A stretch of 62,581 nucleotides of DNA from Oscillospiraceae bacterium (lineage in GTDB: Bacteria > Bacillota > Clostridia > Oscillospirales > Oscillospiraceae). Of this stretch, positions 47,714 through 57,900 are shown one piece after another (within the stretch, counting starts at the first letter, position 1; every line of letters starts with the position of its first letter). The stretch covers positions 1 to 62,581 of the forward strand of contig JAFYVL010000067.1 in the NCBI GenBank assembly GCA_017549125.1, in the 5' to 3' direction. The notes under the pieces are model-generated. The model worked only from the letters and a program-made list of their open reading frames with translations, was not told where the DNA came from and did not search any database. A program made the position numbers and the translations under genes.

Positions 47714-48256
47714 TTAGCGGATCACGATCTGTTGGGCAATGGCATCGGCGGCTTCTGTTCCCTTCAAAGCCTCAATCAAGGCTAAGCCGAAGGGAATGGC
47801 GCAACCGGCGGATGTGCCGGTAATCAGATTGCCGTCCCGCACACAGGCTGCATTAGCCTGTACATTGGCATTGCCCATGCCGGTTTCGCAACCGGGATAG
47901 CAGGTAGCGTTTTTACCATCGGTAATGCCCAAATCTGCCAGAACCGTAGGGCCTGCGCAGATCGCAGCCACAAACTTCCGGTTTTCCCAGGCGAATTTCA
48001 GCGCATCCATAGCGGCCTGACTGGCACGCACAGATTGGACACCGCCCAGACCACCGGGCAGAATAATCATTTCCAGTTGGGTCAGATCCATATCGCCCAG
48101 CTGAATATCGGCTTCCACACCAATGCCGTGTCCACCGTAAACGATCTTGCCGTTGACACCTACGGTGGCGGTGGGGATACCGGCACGACGGAGAAGATCC
48201 AAAGGCGCAATGGCTTCGGTTTCTTCAAAACCCGTACCTAAAAGCATGTATACCAT
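47714..48256 (-). CDS. DJ-1/PfpI family protein
   Basis: The product has 180 residues with nucleophile Cys in VAAICAGPTVL and conserved Glu in GTGFEETEA. C-terminal GTSAGCAIPFGLALIE is typical of the YajL/DJ-1 subgroup (deglycase or chaperone activity debated). It lies 3 bp after tmk, with GGAGGGG as ribosome site. Confidence 0.9.
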   Translation of the reverse strand: MVYMLLGTGFEETEAIAPLDLLRRAGIPTATVGVNGKIVYGGHGIGVEADIQLGDMDLTQLEMIILPGGLGGVQSVRASQAAMDALKFAWENRKFVAAICAGPTVLADLGITDGKNATCYPGCETGMGNANVQANAACVRDGNLITGTSAGCAIPFGLALIEALKGTEAADAIAQQIVIR

Positions 48257-48259
48257 GAT

Positions 48260-48928
48260 TTACCCCTCCATGCACTTTTTGACGTGTGCATAAATTTCTT
48301 GGTGAATATCTTCCATAGAACGCATTGCGCCATCCTTAACGCACTGGATCATGGTCCAGCCGTAGTGGGCAGCGGCGGCACGACCGGTTTCCCGACAGGT
48401 AGCCAGATAGGACATATCCTGCTCGTGGATATCGGCGGTGGTATTGGTGGCCTGCTCACGACCACGGAGCATTTTCTCCGTAAAGTCTGTGGGTACATCC
48501 AGATAGATCACCAGATCGGGGCGGGGAAGACCCAGCTTTTCATACTCAAACTCATAAAGCCAGTCTAGGAACTTGGCACGAGCCTCGCCGGTTTCCTTGG
48601 ATGCCTGATGCACAGCGTTGGAGGTGGTGTAACGATCGGAGACGATCAAGCCGCCTTCCTCGTACCACTGACCCCAATCCTGCTTGTAAGATGCATAGCG
48701 ATCGACCGCATAGAAAGAAGATGCGGCATAAGCATTCACATCAGAGGGCTTGTTGCCAAACTCACCGCCCAGATACATCCGGATCAGCGCAGAACTTTCC
48801 TCTTTATAGCGGGGAAATACCAGCCGTTTAAAAGAAATATTTTCCTGATCCAAATGCTCCGTCATCAGCCGGAACTGGGTGGACTTTCCGGAACCGTCGG
48901 TGCCTTCTATTACAATTAGCTTGCCCAT
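48260..48928 (-). CDS. tmk: Thymidylate kinase
   Basis: The product has 222 residues, start 48928 with GGGAGGC. P-loop IEGTDGSGKST, DRYASYKQDW-type DR motif (VDRY), LIVSDRYTTSN and the lid region MLRGREQATNT. It phosphorylates dTMP to dTDP. The order tmk - DJ-1 - mltG - U32 forms a compact minus-strand operon. Confidence 0.92.
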   Translation of the reverse strand: MGKLIVIEGTDGSGKSTQFRLMTEHLDQENISFKRLVFPRYKEESSALIRMYLGGEFGNKPSDVNAYAASSFYAVDRYASYKQDWGQWYEEGGLIVSDRYTTSNAVHQASKETGEARAKFLDWLYEFEYEKLGLPRPDLVIYLDVPTDFTEKMLRGREQATNTTADIHEQDMSYLATCRETGRAAAAHYGWTMIQCVKDGAMRSMEDIHQEIYAHVKKCMEG

Positions 48929-49059
48929 TTTTTCACAAGCCTCCCAAACACAAATTATCACCATACAATATAACATAAAAAATCCCGTTTGTCCACTAAA
49001 TAAATCAGTTGAGAAATTGCCGTTTCTCTGGTATGATAAACACACGAGGTGAGGATATT

Positions 49060-49872
49060 ATGGATCATATGACATTGTTGCGTGAATTTCTGCAATTTCC
49101 TCTGGACAATGCAGATGGCATTTTTACAAAATTTGCATCTTTGGAGCGTGCTGTGATCGCCCAAGGGCAGAATCCTCTGGAACGGTTTGTCTACATTCCC
49201 GGCACACGGAAGGATCGGGTGCTGCTGGTAGCCCATGCCGATACGGTGTGGGATGCAGCCTATGGCAATCCCCAGGAAACCACGCCGATCCTGGATGGTC
49301 ATATTTTCCGGAGCAGCAACCCGACTTGCGGCATTGGCGCAGATGACCGTGCCGGCTGTGCCATGGTCTGGGCTTTGCGCAATAGCGGACATAGCTTACT
49401 GATCGTCCATGGTGAGGAAAAGGGCAAGCACGGCGCAAGATTTCTGCGGAAGGCCTATGCCAAGCTTTACCGGGAACTGAATCGCCACCAATATATGATG
49501 GAAATGGATTGGGCTGGTTTAGGAGGCTGCTTGTATAACCAGGTGGATAACACCCCGGCTTTCAAGGCATATATTACAGAAACTCTGGGATTTACAGATA
49601 GCCAGGCCAAGGGCGGCTGTGATCTGCAGATCTTGTGCCACAAGGTTTGCGGTGTGAATGTGAGTACCGGCTGGAATCATTGCCACAGACCCACAGAAAC
49701 CCTGGATTGTGACCAGTGGCTGCAAAATTATGAGGCTCTGGAACGCTTTTTGGAAAAGCCCCAACCCCGGTATCCAATCGCCCGGATCAGCAGAATGAAA
49801 AGATTTGCCGGAAAGGTGAAAGGAAAATTGGGAGCTTTGGCACGGAAATTGCATTTGCGCCCTGCAAAATAA
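49060..49872 (+). CDS. Zinc metallopeptidase-like protein (M20/M28 type)
   Basis: The product has 270 residues, start 49060 with GAGGTGAGG. Metal ligands are suggested by LLVAHADTVWD, GADDRAGCAM and LIVHGEEKGKHGAR, the order seen in M28/M20 peptidases, but the protein is short and the lid domain is reduced. The C-terminal 30 residues are basic. Substrate unknown. Confidence 0.75.
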   Translation: MDHMTLLREFLQFPLDNADGIFTKFASLERAVIAQGQNPLERFVYIPGTRKDRVLLVAHADTVWDAAYGNPQETTPILDGHIFRSSNPTCGIGADDRAGCAMVWALRNSGHSLLIVHGEEKGKHGARFLRKAYAKLYRELNRHQYMMEMDWAGLGGCLYNQVDNTPAFKAYITETLGFTDSQAKGGCDLQILCHKVCGVNVSTGWNHCHRPTETLDCDQWLQNYEALERFLEKPQPRYPIARISRMKRFAGKVKGKLGALARKLHLRPAK

Positions 49873-49948
49873 TGAAAAAATACTTTACAGATACAGGATT
49901 TTCGGCTATAATATTTCAGCTAAATATAGGAAAAGAGGGTAAAAGCCC

Positions 49949-51076
49949 ATGAATATCGAATTTGATTCTTACAAGCAAAAATTAAATGAGATCAAGCCTA
50001 CGCTGGATGGTCTGGCAGATTCTCTGAATTTAGAGGGTTTGAAGAGCGAATTGGAGCGTTACCAGGCTATGCAGGAAGCCCCCGGCTTCTGGGATGATCC
50101 TGAGAAGAGTCAGCAGATCGTTATGAAATCCAAAACTGCGGAGAATAAGTTAAACCGCTATGCTGCCATGGTGTCCTCTTGGGAGGATATGATCACCATT
50201 TGTGAAATGGCTGCTGAGGAAGACGATGATTCCATGCTGGATGAGCTGAAGGAAGGCTTCCAGGCGCTGTCTGAGAATATGGAGCGTTGCCGTTTGGAGA
50301 CCTTGCTCACCGGCAATTATGATAAGAATAATGCCCTGGTTTCCTTCCAGGCAGGTGCTGGTGGTACGGAGGCACAGGACTGGTGTCAGATGCTCTACCG
50401 TATGTACACCCGTTGGGCAGAAGCGCATGGCTTCACCTATAAGATCATGGACTACCAGGAAGGCGACGAAGCCGGTCTGAAGTCCGCGGATATTATGATC
50501 GAAGGCGACAATGCCTATGGCTTCCTGAAGGGTGAGAACGGTGTTCACCGTTTGGTGCGTGTTTCTCCCTTTGATGCCAACGCTCGCCGCCAGACATCCT
50601 TTGCGGCTATCGAGGTCATTCCGGACATCCAGGATGACAGCCAGGATGTGGAGATTCGTGCAGAAGACTACGAAATGCAGGTGTTCCGTTCCTCCGGTGC
50701 AGGTGGTCAGCACATCAACAAGACCTCCTCTGCAGTTCGTTTGATCCATAAGGCGACCGGTATCGTGGTTGCTTGCCAGACCGAGCGTAGCCAGTTCCAG
50801 AATAAGGAAAACTGCTTGCGTATGCTCCGTAGTAAGCTGGTGGAGATCAAGGAAAGAGAGCATCTGGACAAGATCTCTGACATCAAGGGCGTGCAGAAGA
50901 AGATCGAGTGGGGCAGCCAGATCCGTAACTATGTGTTCATGCCCTACACCTTGGTCAAGGATACCCGTACCGGCTGCGAGACGTCCAATGTCAATGCGGT
51001 TATGGACGGTGCGCTGGATCCCTTTATCAATGCTTATCTGACCTGCGCTGCCACCGGCAACTGGGTCACAAAATAA
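49949..51076 (+). CDS. prfB: Peptide chain release factor 2, without programmed frameshift
   Basis: The product has 375 residues. GGQ motif (GAGGQHIN) near residue 250 and the RF2 specificity tripeptide SPF at about 206. It reads UGA and UAA. The whole protein is in one frame: there is no early in-frame TGA as in most bacteria, so autoregulation by frameshifting is absent. Confidence 0.95.
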   Translation: MNIEFDSYKQKLNEIKPTLDGLADSLNLEGLKSELERYQAMQEAPGFWDDPEKSQQIVMKSKTAENKLNRYAAMVSSWEDMITICEMAAEEDDDSMLDELKEGFQALSENMERCRLETLLTGNYDKNNALVSFQAGAGGTEAQDWCQMLYRMYTRWAEAHGFTYKIMDYQEGDEAGLKSADIMIEGDNAYGFLKGENGVHRLVRVSPFDANARRQTSFAAIEVIPDIQDDSQDVEIRAEDYEMQVFRSSGAGGQHINKTSSAVRLIHKATGIVVACQTERSQFQNKENCLRMLRSKLVEIKEREHLDKISDIKGVQKKIEWGSQIRNYVFMPYTLVKDTRTGCETSNVNAVMDGALDPFINAYLTCAATGNWVTK

Positions 51077-51265
51077 GGCAATCATAGATTGCCGTCGATA
51101 TAAATCCCTGGCGGGATTTTCGATATGTGTTGCACACTCGATATGTGCTTTGCACTCGATATGCGTTGCGACGCGGGAGAGGATTTATAATATCGAATGG
51201 CGAAGCCGTATATCGAATTTGCCTTCTGGCAAATATATCGAGCTTGCCTTAGCAAGCATATCGAC
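51077..51265. repeat. Mirror-symmetric array of mini-hairpins with TCGATAT / ATATCGA spacers
   Basis: Hairpins such as GTGT-tgc-ACAC, GTGC-ttt-GCAC, TTTGCC-ttct-GGCAAA and GCTTGC-ctta-GCAAGC are separated by TCGATAT in the left half and by ATATCGA in the right half. Same architecture as 301-475 with an unrelated spacer. It lies between prfB and secG; no ORF is credible. Confidence 0.75.
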
Positions 51266-51305
51266 CAATTATTCTATTGTTTTCAAAATAAAATGCTCGA
51301 AACTA

Positions 51306-51334
51306 TTGCATTTTTTAAATCTGTGTGCTACAAT
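51306..51334 (+). promoter_or_regulatory. Promoter of secG
   Basis: TTGCAT (51306-51311), 17 bp, TACAAT (51329-51334), with TGC extended -10. The leader of about 85 nt contains the hairpin CCGC-gaaa-GCGG (51379 region). Confidence 0.75.
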
Positions 51335-51426
51335 AGCCCGGATGTATCGTCTCGAAAGAGGGACAATTTGTAAAACGCTGTCCGCGAAAGCGGTTTTTAT
51401 GCGGAAAACGGAGGGAGGTTAACTCA

Positions 51427-51654
51427 ATGCAAATCGCTCTGATCGTTATGGAGGTAATTACCAGCATCGCTCTGATTCTGGTTGTTCTGTTCCAGTCCGG
51501 CAAGGAAGATGGTCTGTCCGGTGCAATTGCCGGCAATGCAAATTCCTATATGAACAGTGGTAGCAGAAGCACCCTGGACGCCAAGCTGGCTTCCGCAACT
51601 AAGTGGATCGCTCTGGTTTGGATCCTGGTTACTTTGGGTCTGTGCCTGATCTAA
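51427..51654 (+). CDS. secG: Protein translocase subunit SecG
   Basis: The product has 75 residues. Two membrane helices (3-22 and 55-74) flank the conserved FQSGKEDGLSGAI segment and the Gly/Ser loop. It is an accessory part of the SecYEG channel. GGAGG precedes the start. Confidence 0.92.
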   Translation: MQIALIVMEVITSIALILVVLFQSGKEDGLSGAIAGNANSYMNSGSRSTLDAKLASATKWIALVWILVTLGLCLI

Positions 51655-51655
51655 T

Positions 51656-51765
51656 GAAAAAATTACACCGCAGAGGGAATTCCCTCTGCGGTAATTTTTC
51701 ACCTTCCCCTCTGGGGAAGGTGGCAAAAAGCCGGCATTATGCCGGCTTTTTTTGACGGATGAGGT
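51656..51765. terminator. Terminator of secG followed by a palindromic element
   Basis: TTACACCGCAGAGGG pairs with CCCTCTGCGGTAA (51663-51693), then T run. A second stem AAAGCCGGC / GCCGGCTTTTTTT, preceded by the palindrome CCTTCCCCT / GGGGAAGG, faces the converging lrgB gene. Confidence 0.85.
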
Positions 51766-52463
51766 TATTTCGGTAAGAATAAGCAAGCCACCGGGAACAG
51801 CACAGCGGTCATAATACCGGCACAGGCCAGGGACAGACTGCTGACCGCACCGGTCAGGGGATCTAGTTCGTTGGCACGGGAAGTGCCCACCACGTGGGAT
51901 GCTGTGCCAAATGCGACACCCTGAGCAATGGGATGCTTGATCCGGAATACCTTGCACAGGATCGAGCCTACCAGCGCGCCGACGATACCGGTGACGATGA
52001 TCACCGTGGTCGTCAAAGCTTCGATGCCGCCGTTTTCTCTGGACAATACGCTGCCCATGGCGGTGGTGATGCTCTTGGGTAACAGGGAAACGGTCATTTG
52101 CCGATCCATACGGAACAGATAGCACAGACCCAGAAGTACAGCCAGGCTGGTGATGGTGCCGGCCAGTACACCAATTAGGATGGCAGGCAGATTTTTCTTC
52201 AAGGTTTTCAGCTGTTCATACAGGGGCAGTGCCAGACATACCGTAGCCGGAGTCAACAGCCAGCTGAGCCCCTTTGTGCCGGTTTGGTACACATCCACAG
52301 AGAAATCCGTAATTGCCATAAAGCTGACTACCAGGATCACGGACACCAGAATGGGATTGCACAGGGGACTCTTGACTTTCTTCTGCACCCATACACCCAG
52401 CATGAATGTGCCAATGGTCAGTACCAGAGGGAACAAACTCAATTCATACAAATACTCAAGCAT
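51765..52463 (-). CDS. lrgB: LrgB-family membrane protein
   Basis: The product has 232 residues with about six to seven membrane helices and the family blocks LLPKSITTAMG, GVAFGTASHVVGTSRA and MTAVLFPV. It works with LrgA in control of murein hydrolase export or metabolite transport. It overlaps lrgA by 8 bp. Confidence 0.92.
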   Translation of the reverse strand: MLEYLYELSLFPLVLTIGTFMLGVWVQKKVKSPLCNPILVSVILVVSFMAITDFSVDVYQTGTKGLSWLLTPATVCLALPLYEQLKTLKKNLPAILIGVLAGTITSLAVLLGLCYLFRMDRQMTVSLLPKSITTAMGSVLSRENGGIEALTTTVIIVTGIVGALVGSILCKVFRIKHPIAQGVAFGTASHVVGTSRANELDPLTGAVSSLSLACAGIMTAVLFPVACLFLPK

Positions 52464-52815
52464 TCCGGTCGCCCTCCTTCTTCACGAGAAGCTGTGTGAC
52501 GATGCCGCTGACCAGGAAAACCACAAAAGTGGAAACCACCATGACCACACAAATGGGCACTAAATTGGGTGCGATCACACCCCAGTTTTTCAGAATATTC
52601 ACCGCAGGCGCTACGAACAACAAGGGCATGATGCCAATGAGGAAATGGGCGGTATCGCTGATAGCCTGCGCCTTCAGCACACCGGTGCAAAGGGCGATGA
52701 GCAATAAGACGATGCCGTAGATTGCTGCGGGAATGGGCAGGGGAATGAGGGCTTGCAAAGCCTCACCGGCCAATGAAAAGGCCAGAATGATTAAAAGCTG
52801 CTTTAAGTATTTCAC
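52456..52815 (-). CDS. lrgA: LrgA/CidA-family membrane protein
   Basis: The product has 119 residues with four helices and conserved IPLPIPAAIYGIVLL and IGIMPLLFVAPAVNI. It is the holin-like partner of LrgB. Confidence 0.9.
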   Translation of the reverse strand: MKYLKQLLIILAFSLAGEALQALIPLPIPAAIYGIVLLLIALCTGVLKAQAISDTAHFLIGIMPLLFVAPAVNILKNWGVIAPNLVPICVVMVVSTFVVFLVSGIVTQLLVKKEGDRNA

Positions 52816-52878
52816 TTTCTCTACCTCGATTTAGAATATAAACCGATTATACCACAGCTTCCCAGTAAATGCAAATTT

Positions 52879-52961
52879 CAATTTGAAACGCATGGGCGTT
52901 TCATCCCAATACGCGTTACCCCTGGGCGGTAGTCGTTTTTGCCCAAACCCGCCCGGTAACG
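52879..52961. repeat. Dispersed 84-bp repeat, copy 2
   Basis: It matches 19081-19164 closely. It is followed directly by the MITE-like element at 53012. The gap 52816-53171 contains only these repeats. Confidence 0.8.
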
Positions 52962-53011
52962 ATTCTACTCAAAAAATTTCAATTTATCGCACTGTCATTT
53001 CGATGCGCTGT

Positions 53012-53152
53012 AGGGGCGGTTATTAACCGCCCGCCCAATCATTTGCATACAAATGATTGGGATTTCGCAGAAATAAATTGGATTATCACCTTGCGGCGAT
53101 GTGATTTTGTTATGACAAAATCACCGGGCGGATAATATCCGCCCCTACGAAG
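53012..53152. repeat. MITE-like element with GTAGGGGCGG ends
   Basis: The ends are TAGGGGCGGTTATTAACCGCCC and GGGCGGATAATATCCGCCCCTA halves of an inverted repeat (each shown in part). Inside are two hairpins, CCCAATCATTTG / CAAATGATTGGG and GATTTTGT / ACAAAATC. Relatives lie at 54712 and 61313. No transposase is present. Confidence 0.75.
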
Positions 53153-53171
53153 TGGAACGATAAATTGGAAA

Positions 53172-54635
53172 TTACAGAATTAAACAAATGAGCCCATTTG
53201 CACCGTCGTTGACGATCCGAGTCAGCGTACCCCGGAATTTATTCCGCACATCCTCCGGTGTCCGCACCAGCTTGCCGGTGAGGCTTTCCCGAATCATGTC
53301 ATAAACGGATTTGCCGAAAATATTGCTCTGCCAAAGCTGTTCCGGCTCTTGGGCGCATAGATAATTGATCAGTTCCTGGGATTGCTCTTCACTGCCCACC
53401 GTGGGGCTGATCTGGGTGTCAATATCCACCCGGATCATGTGAATGGATGGCGCACCTGCCTTCAGTTTTACCCCAAAAGCACCGCCTTTTTTCAAAATCT
53501 CCGGACTCTCCAAATGCATTTCCTCCGCATCAGGCATCACTACCCCATAGCCGGTAGCACGGGCAGAGGAGAGGGCTTCTGAGATTTTGTCGTATTCCTT
53601 TTTAGCCCCGGAGAGTTCCGTGAGTAGAGATAGCAGCTGGCCCTGGTTTTCAATGGGCATACCGGCTCGGTTACTGAGGATCTCATAGAACAGACTTTCC
53701 GGGAATCCCAGGGCGCAGGATACCGTTCCTGTGGCCAGATCAATATGGCGCACGGAGAAATCCAATACATGCTCCAGTTCCTTCAGCCCGGACAGAATCG
53801 GCTCAGCCTGTGCCAGGGTGGCGATTTTTTGCGCCTTTTCCAAGAGGGCAGTATATAATGCGGCCTTCACCGGGTGATCCGCTTCCAATGCATCCATCCA
53901 CCGGGGCAGATGTACCTGTAACTCCTGCATGGGGAATGCGTACAGAATGCCGCCTAATAATTGCTTGATCTGATTCTCGTCCAGACTTTGACAATCCGCA
54001 ATGGTGGCGTCCAAACCAAATTCCTTCCCGATGGCATCCTTTACATCCTTGGCGGCCTGCCCATTGGGGTCACGGCTGTTGATGATCACCAGGAAGGGCT
54101 TGCCGGTTTGCTGCATATCCGAAATGGCTCTGCGCTCCGCATCCACATAATCCGCCCGGTCAATATCCGTGACCGTGCCATCGGTGGTTACCACCAGTCC
54201 CATGGAGCAATGCTCCTGCATGACCTTTTTTGTGCCCAATTCTGCAGCTTCCGTCATGGGGATCTCGTAATCATACCAGGGGGTGGTCACCATCCGTGGC
54301 TGCCCTTCTTCCTCTGCGCCAACTGCGCCCTCTACCATATACCCCACGGAATCGATCATTCGTACCCGTAGCTTGGCTGTGCCATCCGGTGAGATTTCTA
54401 CCGCTTCCTCCGGCACAAATTTCGGCTCTGAGGTCATAATGGTTTTGCCCGAGCCGCTTTGGGGCAGCTCGTCCCGGGCTCGCTCCTTGCGATAGATATC
54501 CCCAATGTTGGGGATCACCAACTGCTCCATGATTCGTTTGATAAGGGTAGACTTTCCTGTGCGAACAGGGCCTACCACACCCATATAAATATTGCCGCCT
54601 GTCCGCTGGGCAATATCTTGATAAATAGTTTCCAT
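53172..54635 (-). CDS. spoIVA: Stage IV sporulation protein A
   Basis: The product has 487 residues, the normal length. Walker A GPVRTGKST at residues 22-30, then QSGSGKTIMTSEPKFVPEEA and the C-terminal assembly region (FRGTLTRIVNDGANGLICLIL). This ATPase polymerises on the forespore as the base of the spore coat. Its presence shows that the organism belongs to a spore-forming lineage. Confidence 0.97.
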   Translation of the reverse strand: METIYQDIAQRTGGNIYMGVVGPVRTGKSTLIKRIMEQLVIPNIGDIYRKERARDELPQSGSGKTIMTSEPKFVPEEAVEISPDGTAKLRVRMIDSVGYMVEGAVGAEEEGQPRMVTTPWYDYEIPMTEAAELGTKKVMQEHCSMGLVVTTDGTVTDIDRADYVDAERRAISDMQQTGKPFLVIINSRDPNGQAAKDVKDAIGKEFGLDATIADCQSLDENQIKQLLGGILYAFPMQELQVHLPRWMDALEADHPVKAALYTALLEKAQKIATLAQAEPILSGLKELEHVLDFSVRHIDLATGTVSCALGFPESLFYEILSNRAGMPIENQGQLLSLLTELSGAKKEYDKISEALSSARATGYGVVMPDAEEMHLESPEILKKGGAFGVKLKAGAPSIHMIRVDIDTQISPTVGSEEQSQELINYLCAQEPEQLWQSNIFGKSVYDMIRESLTGKLVRTPEDVRNKFRGTLTRIVNDGANGLICLIL

Positions 54636-54711
54636 AGCCAGCCTCCTTTATCATGCTACCCAATCCTATGTCGCCCTGTGGACAAATAGAACAGGCATCA
54701 TGCTTTCGTTG

Positions 54712-54786
54712 TAGGGGCCGATGCCCACATCGGCCCACTGACAGGGGATATGTAGAAAGGGTCGATGTGGGCATCGACCCCTACAG
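54712..54786. repeat. MITE-like element, GTAGGGG family, short form
   Basis: The arm at 54712-54738 (begins TGTAGGGGCCGATGCC) pairs with 54760-54786 (ends GGGCATCGACCCCTACA) with about 2 mismatches in 27, around a short loop. Confidence 0.75.
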
Positions 54787-54865
54787 GGCATGGCAATCCG
54801 TTCCCAGTGCCGGTTAATGAATTATAAAATACAGAAAAGATGATACAATTCGCAATCTTTTCGCC

Positions 54866-54893
54866 ATGGACAAATTGTAAAATTGTGCTATAA
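54866..54893 (+). promoter_or_regulatory. Promoter of the giant secreted protein gene
   Basis: TGGACA (54866-54871), 16 bp, TATAAT (54888-54893), with a leader of about 75 nt. Confidence 0.7.
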
Positions 54894-54972
54894 TGGTGAT
54901 GATGAACAAAAATGCATGGAGGCGATCTGCCTTTGTGCATATTTTATTCAAAAAAACTAGGAGGAAAACGCA

Positions 54973-57900
54973 ATGAAGAAATCTCTCTTGACCCTTCTTC
55001 TGGTTGTGGCATTGGTTGCAAGCGTGTTTGCGATCCAGGCATTTGCAACAGAAGAAACTGCCAAGACACCCTTTGCACCCTATACAGATGCAGATGGCCT
55101 TCGGCAGTACTGTGCTTGCGGCAATAAGTTTGTCGCAGACGAAAACGGCACCATCGCCTATGTGAACGGCGAGGATGGCTGTAAAAACCACAAGGACGAA
55201 AACGGTGTGATCGTTGACGGCTGTGACGGCACATTGATCACATGGAGTCCTGTGAATGCAACATTCATTAAGGGCTCAGAGCAGCTGCCCTACACAGTTG
55301 CTGAGGATGGCACGGTTAGTGGTATGGCGTACTACCTGACGCAAAATACCAAATCCAACACCCAGCAATTCGGTACGGATGCAGGTAAGTATTATCTGGA
55401 TCTGAACGGCTTTGCCTTTACCCGTAACGATGCCCGTGTGATCACTCCCCAGGAGAATGTTCACCTGTACATTACGGATACCAGCGCAGAAAAGGATGGC
55501 TATATTGCTTGTGTAGATACCAATGACACGGACATGACAGGCCAGGGTTGTACCATCTGGTTCCGTTACGGAAACTCCTCCGTTACTTTGTTTGCCGGTA
55601 CCATTGATGGCAGCCAGGAAAATCCCACCTCTTCTGTTGGTGGTGCTGCTATTTATGCCGGTGACAGCCTCACCGGTAACAAGGTCTCTCAGTTTGGCGG
55701 CACCATTATTTCCGGTAATGGTCCTGCCGGTCGCGGCGGCTTTATGATGGGCAACGGTGTCTATAACCTGTACGACGGTAATGTGATCGGCGGCGAAGGT
55801 AAGAACGGCGGCGCATTGTATGTTGGTACCAATGCAACATTTAATATGTACAGCGGTAGCGTTACCGGTGGTAAATCTTCCGGCAACGGCGGCTGTATTC
55901 ACTCTAACGGTACCATTTACATCTATGGCGGCAGCATTTCCGGCGGTACTGCTAACAGTGGCTATGGTGATCTGCTGAACCTGCAAAATGGTACTTGCAC
56001 CATCACCGGCGGCACCATTGGCAAGAGTACCCATGACGGCATCTATATCTCCAAGGATTCTCCTGCGGTGTTGACCATTGGCGGCAAAGCTCAGATCGAG
56101 GATCTGAAGATCAATGGTTCCAATACCTTCATTACTGCTGAGGACTTTACCGGTTCTGTGGGTCTGACCATTGTGAACAAGGGTTATGTGGTGACTACGG
56201 TCAAGGATACCCAGCAGGCTGCATGCTTTAGCACCAACCAGGAAGGCTTCAGCACCAAGACCACCGGTTCTCTGGGTATCTTGGTCAACGATGATCCTGT
56301 CCATGCAAACCATTGCGTCTGCGGCGGTCACGCCCAGGGCAAGGGTGAGCATACCTGTGCGGATGCCACATGGCAGGCATGGGGCTATCTGGATGCAGAA
56401 AAGACCTCCTTCCCCAAGACCAGCGGTAACTACTATCTGGTGTCTGACATTTCCTTCTCTAGCCTCCAGAATATACCAGATACAGAGCAGGTACACATTT
56501 GCTTAAATGGTCATACCATTAAAATGAGCAAAATTGCCCGTATCAATGTTCGTAATGAAGTATCTGTTACCGATTGCGGTAACGGCGGACAGATCCTGTC
56601 CTCTGTGGCACTGACTAGCAGTGCAACATACAGAACTATGTTCTATGTTTATAATGGCGCTACCTTGAATCTGTATAACGGTATCTTTGATGCTAGAGAG
56701 TCCAAGGTATCTGACGGTGCTATTGCCCATATTGGTAATGATGCCAAGGCATACACCAATATTTATAACGGTACTTATTACGGCGCAACTCTGACCATGG
56801 AGAACTCCACCCTGACCCAGAGCCGTGGCGGTGCGTTCAACATCACCGCAACCTCTGAGTTGAATATGTATGGTGGACAGATCATCGGCGGCGAAGCCAC
56901 CGCTGCTACCGCCGGCACACCCATTGGCGGTTGTGTGGCCATTTACTCCGGTTATCTGAATATGTATGGCGGCTCGATTACAGAGGGCAAGGCCAACAGC
57001 GTGTATTTGCGCAACTATGGCGGCTCTCATCTGAATTTGTATGGTAATGCCGTTATCGATGATCTGTATGTGGATGGCGAAAAGAAATTTACCATCAGCG
57101 ATGACTTTGCAGGCTCTGTGGGCTTGACGGTTGCCACCAAGAACCATGAAGTGGTTATCTTGAAGAATGCCCAGCAGGCTGCCTGCTTCTATTCCAACGA
57201 GGAAGGCTTCAGCACCAAGGCTACTGGCTCTTTGGGTGTTCTGGTCAATGATGATCCTGTTCACGCAACCCATTGCATTTGCGGCGGTCACGGTGCAGAT
57301 AAGGGCGAGCATACCTGTGCAGATGCCACATGGCAGGCATGGGGCTATTTGGAGGCAGAAAAGACCTCCTTGCCCAAGGACAGCGGTAACTACTATCTGG
57401 TAGCGGATGTGACTCTGGCTGCACAGGTGGAAGTACCTGCTACTGCGGATGTCAGCATCTGTCTGAATGGACACGATATTACCGGCACGGGCACCAATCG
57501 TGTTTGGGCTGTGAGAAATCATTTGGCCGTTACCGATTGTTCTGAAAATCCCGGTACTGTCAGCGCAACCTATTCCGGCAACTATGGCGGTATCTTCTTT
57601 GTTTATCAGAATGCTATCGTAGATATTTATGGTGGTAACTGGGATGCTTCCCAGGGTAACGCTACCCAGGGCGGTATTGCCATTATCGGTAACTCTGCTG
57701 CAGCGACCATGAATATTTACGGTGGTACATTCCATGGAACGAATCTGAATAAAGAAATGGAAGACAGAGAAGCCCGTGGCGGCGTATTCTATATGATCGC
57801 CAGCAGTAATCTGAACATTTATGGCGGCGAGATCCACGGCGGCAACGCAGTATGCGGCGGTGTGATCTATGTCAACGCAGGTACTGTCAGAATGTACGGT

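Noticed and set aside
49949-50030. Programmed +1 frameshift in prfB
   Set aside because: The coding frame is continuous from a good start; there is no in-frame TGA in the first 40 codons.
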